From Sodiomyces alkalinus F11 (Eukaryota; Ascomycota; Sordariomycetes; Glomerellales; Plectosphaerellaceae), in contig NW_021167084.1 of assembly GCF_003711515.1 (NCBI RefSeq), positions 1,340,412 through 1,404,411 on the forward strand: DNA of 64,000 bases, read 5' to 3'. The translations under genes and the position numbers were made by a program. Below, piece by piece: positions 57,764 through 64,000 of the stretch (within the stretch, counting starts at the first letter, position 1; every line of letters begins with the position of its first letter). Under the pieces are notes generated by a model. That model was not told where the DNA came from, did no database searches, and was given only the letters and a program-made list of their open reading frames with translations.

Positions 57764-58720
57764 GGATGATGGGCTGAACAAGGAGACAATGGCCCGGACG
57801 ACAGAGGTTCGGCGTAGGTGATGAGGGGGAAAGGCAGAAGCTGATCGTAGATGGGGAGGAGAAAATTAAGTTGAGGGGAAAATTAAGTTGAGGGGAAAAT
57901 TAAGTTGAGGGGTCGGGTCTGAAGTCTGAGTCTGAGAGACGAGTGACGAATACTGCCGTGACTTTGTGACCATGTGTAATTTTTGGCGGTGAGCCCCATT
58001 TCTGCAGGTACGAGATACCCTGCCACCCACAGCGTCCGGGACGCCCCACTCCTGGGGTTTGCTTACGGGAGTCGTTGCTGACAAACCATCGGCCTGCATT
58101 CAATGTCAGGGTACGGATGGTTGTACAAATATGGCCTGCTCGTCTGGTTGGGTCTCGTTGCATCTCAACGGAATAACAAACAATAACCACCGTCGCAAAT
58201 CCGCATCTTCTGGATTCTGGCCAGTCACATTATGGTTTGCTCCACGATGAATGAAGAAGTGGTATCCTGGCTGGAAAATGCAGATTTTCATGTTGTTAAC
58301 CGGCTGTTTCCCATACAAACGGAGAGACTAAATCTCATTCGTCCAGAGATAGTACATAAAGGCGAAGCACTTCCGTAGGTAGCCGTACAAGGGGATGGTT
58401 GGCCTTAGGGTTTCGTCAATGTTAAATCCAATTGTGCGATACGGTACGAAATAGAAGTGAGCTCCGAGGTACGGGTTCAAGTAGATTGGGGCCTTTGGAG
58501 TTTGATCCTCGTGAAACGAAGCAGCAAAAGGAAGGGTTCCAGTACGAAGTATTGTGGACAACCAAGGTACCTACCTGACTGACTCTCAGATGATTAGATA
58601 ATTAGATAATTACCCAATTGGTCTTGTCTTAGACGCCTCCACTCCTGTTGTATTACATAAGTCTTAATTGGCTTCCCTGTATCAACACCAGTCTTGCTTC
58701 CCTTTCCCCCTTTATAGTGA
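57764..58720. other. intergenic with short tandem repeat
   Basis: This is the upstream region of the Ipa-like gene. It contains a three-copy 17-bp direct repeat (57862-57912). No supported frame was found. Confidence 0.55.
57862..57912. repeat. 17-bp tandem repeat, three perfect copies
   Basis: The unit AAAATTAAGTTGAGGGG is repeated exactly three times at 57862-57878, 57879-57895 and 57896-57912. It lies about 100 bp upstream of the Ipa-like ATG, in the probable promoter or 5' UTR on the opposite strand. Confidence 0.9.
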
Positions 58721-59191
58721 GACCTCCCCTCCCCTGACAGTGCTGTAAAATCCAGGGTCCTCGTTGGGGCCGCCAAGCGCCCACTGAGCAAGGGGGAGGC
58801 CACCATTGTGTGGGTGGTTTCCGTCGTGCATGCCGTGATTCACCTCGTCAGCTGGTCGTTTCCGTTCCCCACGTCCACCGAGACGGTTCTCTGGCGGACG
58901 AGCAGCTTGATCTTGCTGGTCGTCATGGTGATCGGGGGGTTGGTGCCCGTGCTCTCGACGCAACCCTGGTTCGACTTCACGTTCGACTTGTTGTGGATAT
59001 GGACGCGGAAGGCGAAGAAGGATACTTTCATCCGCCGGTGGTTATTCAGGGCAGTGGCTGATTTTGCCTATGCCGTGTATATTATGGCTCGGCTTGTGAT
59101 TTTTGTCGAGATTTTCGCGGTGTTTCGGTCGATGCCGAAGGATGCGTATCATGATGTGCACTGGACGGCGTTCTGGCCGCATGTGGGTTAG
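58721..59191 (+). pseudogene. 5'-truncated multi-pass membrane protein relic
   Basis: An open frame of 156 codons has no ATG before conserved-looking sequence. It begins after a TGA at 58718 and reads GAAKRPLSKGEATIVW, then hydrophobic segments VVSVVHAVIHLVSWSF, LILLVVMVIGGLVPVL and YAVYIMARLVIFVEIFAVF. It ends DVHWTAFWPHVG. This resembles the C-terminal end of a family of fungal integral-membrane proteins (WSFxFPTxxExxLWRxSS). It may be the last exon of a gene whose start is lost, or a decayed copy. A possible acceptor (CCCTGACAG) lies at 58732-58740, but no upstream exon was found. Confidence 0.55.
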
Positions 59192-59564
59192 TAGGTTGCA
59201 GAGAGGGACCGTTATAATGGTTATGAGATGAACGACCAACATGAATATACCCTGTGCTTCTTCAGAGTCACTCCATCCCTGGGTTCAGTTAGTTAATGAC
59301 GGCAGGGGATCTGCGTTATGGCTGCATGTGCATAGTGCATACTTCACAACCATCCTACGTGCCAACCACTTTGGAGGTTGGTCCTCGGTAAAATGTCAGA
59401 ATAAATACTAATTCCAGGTGGTTGTCTCATGATTCTTTATCGTCCTCGCCTTTACAAGTCATCCCCGACTCCTCGTTTTAACACGCCGTCCACCCAGCAA
59501 CTCGTCACCATCTTCCACAGCTAACCACCCACACACGCTCCATGTACGCTAAAGACAGCACAGA
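59192..59564. other. short intergenic stretch
   Basis: This is the 3' flank of the membrane-protein relic and of the sorbosone-dehydrogenase-like gene (minus-strand stop at 59565). Nothing coding was found. Confidence 0.55.
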
Positions 59565-61327
59565 TTACATCGCCACGAGCAAGCCAGTAAGAACCGCGGC
59601 AACAGCAAGACCAAGCGACTGCACGGCCGAGACACCAACGGCGGCGCTGTCGGGGTCGTCGCCGCCGTCGGGCGACCCCGTCTCCTCGGGGCGCTCGATG
59701 GTGCCGGACTGGGTACCGGAGGGCCCGTCGGCGCGGCGCTCGATGATGTAGAGCTCGCCGGTGCTGTCGGAGGTGAGGAAGACGCGGCCGGATGGGCCCC
59801 AGGCGATGGCCATGGGGCGGAAGCAGTTGTCGGGGCAGGTGGTGAGGTCGGCCATGCTCATGATGTGGGTGACGCTGTCGTGGGAGGTGGCGGGTTCGAC
59901 GGGTTCGCCGTCGTTGAATTGGACGACGGAGAGGGTGTAGCCGGTGGGGTCCTCGCGGTTGACTATGTGGTGGCCAGGCTGGTCAGTATTTGATGTCTTT
60001 TTTCTCGTATAAAAGGAAAAAAGGGAAGAAACGAAAGCACGAAAAGAAACGACGGGGAGTAGAATGCAGGGAAACCAAGGATGAACGTAGAGAGCAGAAG
60101 GCTGGGTTGTGTAGCAAGGTGGACAAAAGACAGGGGACAGTAACGCACAGCTTCCATGGAAGGTGATCCAAGCCTGGGAACCCTCCCGGGTGAACCTCAT
60201 AGCAAGGGGCACAGTATGGGCGGCGAAAGACAGACGAGGAGAGACGTAGTTCTCCGAGCAAGTCGTATCGTTCAGCGTGCTGTTCGTCTCGATGGAGAAC
60301 TGGTCACCAACTTCCAGCCCATCATGATCAGGGATGTCGTCGGCCTCCCAGACGGCGTAGCAGACAGGGTACCCGAAGTTCGGGGCGTCGGCATCGTCCT
60401 CCCGTTCCAGGGCCTCAGCGACGGTGCCGAGGTAGTTGAGCTCCTCGGCCGGGTTATCCTCCTTGATGAGCTCGCCATTGCGCTCCACATCGTCGATGGA
60501 GGTCTCGACGGCGTAGATGCGACCGGTGGCCGGGTCCTCGTCGATGCCGACGGAGTTGCGCAGGCCCCAGCCGAGGACGCGGCCGCCGGCGACAAAGTCG
60601 ATGGGGTAGGCGGCCGTGTTGTTCAGGTTGAAGGCGCGGACCTGGGAGACGCCGGCGTCGAGGTCGTGGGCCTGGTGGGCGAGGTTGTCGCTGCTGCCGC
60701 GGGCGATGACGAGGTAGCCCGGGCTGTGGCGCGAGACAAGGAGGGTGCGGGTGACGTGGACGCTGCTCTGCATGCCGTCGACGACGGTGGTGCGGTTGTC
60801 GCTAATGGAGCCGGTGGAGGGGTCGTAGGACCAGGCGTAGACGGAGTCGGGGGTGGAGGCGTAGATGGTGCGACCGTCGAGGGAGAGGGCCATGCCGTGG
60901 TTGAGCTGACAGAAGGACGCAAGGGTTAGTTTTATAGTTTTTTTTTGTTTTTTTTTTGCCTTTTTTTTTTCCCTCGAAGAGGACTAAGAACATGAATGGA
61001 GCACAGTAGAATAAAACTAACGCGGTCGTCGTCGACGAGCAGGTCATTCTCGTCGACCTCGAGACAGGTGGACCCGTGGTCGGTGAAGGTGACGCGACGG
61101 ATGCCGACGCCGGCGTCGAGGATGAGGAGGGCGCCCTCGGCGTCGACCTCGAGGGTACGGGGCCTCACGAGCCCTTCCATGATGAGCTGGGCTTTCCATC
61201 CCGGGTGGACGGCCGGGACGGGGTAGCTGGGGGAGAGGATGTTCTCGCAGGTGGTATCGTCGGCGAGGACGAGATAGGCGGCGGAGGAGAGGATGGCCGC
61301 GAGGGCGGCGGTGCGAAGGCCCTTCAT
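59565..61327 (-). CDS. secreted sorbosone-dehydrogenase-like beta-propeller with GPI signal
   Basis: Three minus-strand exons, 61327-61022, 60905-60149 and 59962-59565, give 486 aa. Residues 1-22 form a signal peptide (MKGLRTAALAAILSSAAYLVLA). The mature protein follows the glucose/L-sorbosone dehydrogenase six-bladed propeller: HPGWKAQLIMEGLVRPRTLEVD, LNHGMALSLDGRTIYAS, GWGLRNSVGIDEDPATGRIYAVE, ELNYLG, FGYPVCYAVWEADD, FHGSFNREDPTGY, and RPMAIAWGPSGRVFLTSDSTGELY. The second intron splits GSF and its splice restores the family HGSxNRxDP motif. PQQ-dependent pyranose dehydrogenases (AA12) belong to this superfamily; whether this one binds PQQ is not shown. The C-terminus (SAVQSLGLAVAAVLTGLLVAM) is a GPI-type signal. 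Confidence 0.9.
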
Positions 61328-61970
61328 CGTGGGAGTCGGGGAGATTGATGCTCTCGATTGATCTTGGAGCACAGACAGACGATGAGCCAGACGATGAGCC
61401 AGACGACTTGACTTGCGCAAAGTCGTGAGAAAATGGGAGAGAGGGACAAGATAATGGGACCACACAAAGGTCACAAAAGGGGGGGCAGGTGAGTCGAAGA
61501 GGGTCAAGAAATGGGGATGGAGTTGGAGCTTGGCGGATCAATCCTCAGCATCGCAACCCCATGCATCCCATCCCATCCCCTCTGTCCACAGGTCGGTCTG
61601 CCCCTCTTGACCCCTCGTCCGGTTGAGATCCGTTGGGTCCCCGCCGCCATGGCTTGGATGATGGCGAAAAGGGGGTTAGCGTGAGGGCGTGGACAGATAC
61701 GGCAAGCCGACCAACATGTCAAGTCGGCTGGGTTGGCCCAAGAGGAGTTTGACCAATGCTATCGTTTGCATGGGTGGGGGTTTGATTCTTTTTTTCTTTT
61801 TTTTTCTCCCAGTTTACGGTGCGTGTACTGCATATGGAGCAGGTCTCGGGAGAATCCGTTGTCTTGCCTCCTTTTTTTTTTCATTTATTCTCTTATTTTT
61901 CTTTCTTACTCGCGCGGATTAAGACGAGTACGGCAAGCGGCAGGACGGTCTGTTTCAACTTCCAAAAATC
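61328..61970. promoter_or_regulatory. 5' region of the sorbosone-dehydrogenase-like gene
   Basis: This intergenic sequence of normal composition runs up to the AT-rich block. T-runs lie near 61788-61805 and 61871-61900. Short direct repeats of CGATGAGCCAGA occur near 61380-61403. Confidence 0.5.
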
Positions 61971-63329
61971 CTAAAAAAATTCATATATAAACGCCCGTAT
62001 AGGGGTATACAGACTCGTATATAGTGGTACGCTAGTAGTAGGTAGAGCACCTTAGTAGAATAGCCCTAGGCTAGCTAACTAATCAGAAGCCTAGAAATTT
62101 TTTTCGTGCCCTTATACTACTATAACACTACGCCTACACTAATCTTATTTTCCTCTCTAGATAACTAATAACGAGTCAGGTAAGTAAACCCACCTATACC
62201 CTTATACAGAGCTATAGTATTAAATCAGATATCGGGATTCGATTCTACAGGGTTAGATCTACTAGTATCCTTATCTTTAAAGCTATTTTACCAGTTACAG
62301 TTATATGTATTCTTACTAGGTAGTTAGCTAATATAGCGATATAACGTATAGGTGTTGATAGATCTATATAGATAAATATAGCGATTATAGATCTATATAT
62401 ATAAGTATAAAGATAATTCGTAAGATAGCCGCTAATACCTGTCGGGTATAATGGCCGAATATAATCGGCGGCGACGAACTCCCTCCCGCGCTTATAGTAT
62501 AGCCCTCCGGTATAGAGGGTAAAGAACTAACTATATATATACTAGACTATACGTATCTGTATACTATAGTATTAGAACTAAGCTAATATATTAATAGTAA
62601 TAAGAATAAATACTTAAGAGATATCACTAGGTATATAGTAAAGAAGATACCGTAGGTATTATACTATATACCCCTATATAGCACTATATACTTATATATA
62701 AAATAGATCCGGCGCGGTATCGTTCTCTAGCTTAAGTACGAAAAGGCGGGTAAAATAAAATTACCCGATTTCGATATAAAACGCCCGTAGGCTATCACGG
62801 GTTTTTTTATTTAGCTATTTAGCCAGGAGTAGTTTAACGATAACCGCTACGAAAAATAGTAAGACGAGCGCGGTAACTTAGAGGGCTGCGTTATTTTAGA
62901 CGGCTTCGGGAACGGAGCGTGCGGTAATTACTATAGCGGCTCGGAAGGAGCTAAGTGTTCGCTATACTATAAGATACCTTACAGCTCCCTATAACTCTGT
63001 ATAGAACTATACTAATTAGATTTATAGTCCTGAAAAATAAGAAGCGCCGCGCCTTTATTATAGAGGATACCGATAATACCGATAGCCCGGATATATCGCC
63101 CCGTAGCCTTCGCGAGATAGCGCGATAGCTTCAGAATTAGGCTGATTATAGTAAGTTACTATTCCTACCCGTATAGAGCTTTATAGAAAATACTAACCTA
63201 TACGTTAAGAGGAAAATAAGTAATCTTTTTTAGTTTTTTTTTAAAAAAAGAAAAACTCCCTTTTCTTTAGCTTGTATATAGTAAATAATAATATCTATTT
63301 TAATTTTCAAAGATAAGCTTTAATAGTAT

Positions 63330-63367
<38 letters not shown>

Positions 63368-63417
63368 AATAGTATAATACCTTATTTCTTATATTATATT
63401 ATTTATTATATATTTAA

Positions 63418-63452
<35 letters not shown>

Positions 63453-64000
63453 TATCTCTTAATTTATTCTTATGTAACTTATAGTATTACTTATTACTAG
63501 TACTATAAATAGCCTTACTAGTATTAGATATTAAATAAGTTATATTATAAAAGATAGTTAGAGCTACTAATCTTATAAGTAATATAGTTAACTAATTATT
63601 ACTTATTATACTACCCTATCTAGGAGGCTTTTTCTTAGTAAAAAGATAAAATATATATATATATAAATATATCAATCTTAATTATATAATATAATATACT
63701 TATAAGATAATAAAATAACCTTACTTTAAATAGAATTAATTAATTTTACTAAGACTCTAAAGAGTATAAAACTATAAAACTAAGGCTATATAGCTTTTAT
63801 ATTTTATACTATTATAAAAAGCGTCTTACTCTTACTATACTCGTGTTAAATTATAAACTATATCCTTTATTATTTAAAGAGGTTTACTTCTATTAGGCTA
63901 GCTATTAGTCTAATTTATATAAATAATAGGTATAATAGGGTTATTAGCCTCTCTTAGTACTATTTAGATTAAGTACTATTATATTAAATATAGGTTTAGG
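61971..64000. repeat. AT-rich, probably RIP-mutated non-coding block
   Basis: From about 61970 the sequence switches abruptly to very AT-rich, TA-saturated DNA with almost no CA/TG. It includes a (TA)n microsatellite near 63340-63362 and ATT/AAT runs near 63415-63450. No coding frame, LTR or target duplication can be defined. It resembles RIP-degraded transposon sequence, like the Copia interior. The block runs off the window edge. Confidence 0.8.

Noticed and set aside
63340..63362. functional TA repeat or origin of replication
   Set aside because: It lies in a generally TA-saturated, RIP-like block, so a plain microsatellite is the simplest reading.
1..64000. CRISPR array or prokaryotic operon structures
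   Set aside because: No regular repeat-spacer pattern. Introns, spliceosomal protein genes and an LTR retrotransposon show a eukaryotic nuclear genome.

Overview
This window looks like nuclear DNA of a filamentous ascomycete, most likely a Sordariomycete. The genes are GC-rich and carry short introns with GT(A/G)NGT donors, CTAAC-like branch sites and (C/T)AG acceptors. Recognisable families include AIM24, Dim1/Dib1, GH12, DUF1446/AtuA-like, bZIP with DUF3425, and Ipa-like proteins. Between the genes lie AT-rich blocks in which old repeats are saturated with TA and in-frame TAG/TAA codons. That is the pattern expected from repeat-induced point mutation (RIP, C to T in repeats). Exon structures were worked out by hand from splice signals and reading-frame continuity.

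Left part (1-25 kb): a kinesin-10-like motor (minus) and an AIM24-like mitochondrial protein (plus) share a short divergent promoter. UDP-glucose 6-dehydrogenase (minus) follows, then a gene-poor stretch holding a secreted, probably GPI-anchored GH12-like protein. After a second gene-poor stretch with an LTR relic comes a cellulose-synthase-like GT2 enzyme. A possible tiny secreted peptide, the U5 snRNP protein Dim1, and a C2H2 zinc-finger gene that carries an in-frame stop follow.

Middle part (26-41 kb): a microbial-type PARG and an APH-like kinase are divergent. Then comes a catabolic-looking group: an SDR oxidoreductase, a five-exon DUF1446/AtuA-like protein, a two-domain ABM-type protein, a second single-exon AtuA-like paralogue, and a broken enoyl-CoA hydratase (frameshift plus internal deletion). 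In bacteria AtuA belongs to acyclic terpene catabolism. Here the grouping suggests a small, partly decayed branched-acid or terpenoid catabolic cluster, which is an inference.

41.08-47.12 kb: a complete but RIP-degraded Ty1/Copia retrotransposon with 203-bp LTRs and a likely 5-bp target duplication, interrupted by an 820-bp assembly gap. Right part (47-62 kb): a bZIP/DUF3425 regulator, an O-methyltransferase, a small cysteine-rich GPI-anchored secreted protein, a large Ipa-like protein with a possible HicA-like C-terminus, a 5'-truncated membrane-protein relic, and a secreted sorbosone-dehydrogenase-like beta-propeller with a GPI signal. From about 61.97 kb to the end the base composition collapses to AT-rich, non-coding, probably RIP-mutated sequence.

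Three surface or secreted proteins with GPI-type C-termini (GH12-like, small Cys-rich, sorbosone dehydrogenase-like) suggest cell-wall or plant-polymer interaction. No CRISPR, rRNA or convincing tRNA was seen. The most interesting items are the twin AtuA-like group with its decayed hydratase, the GPI-anchored GH12-like protein, the Ipa-like protein, and the RIP-marked Copia with its related solo LTR.
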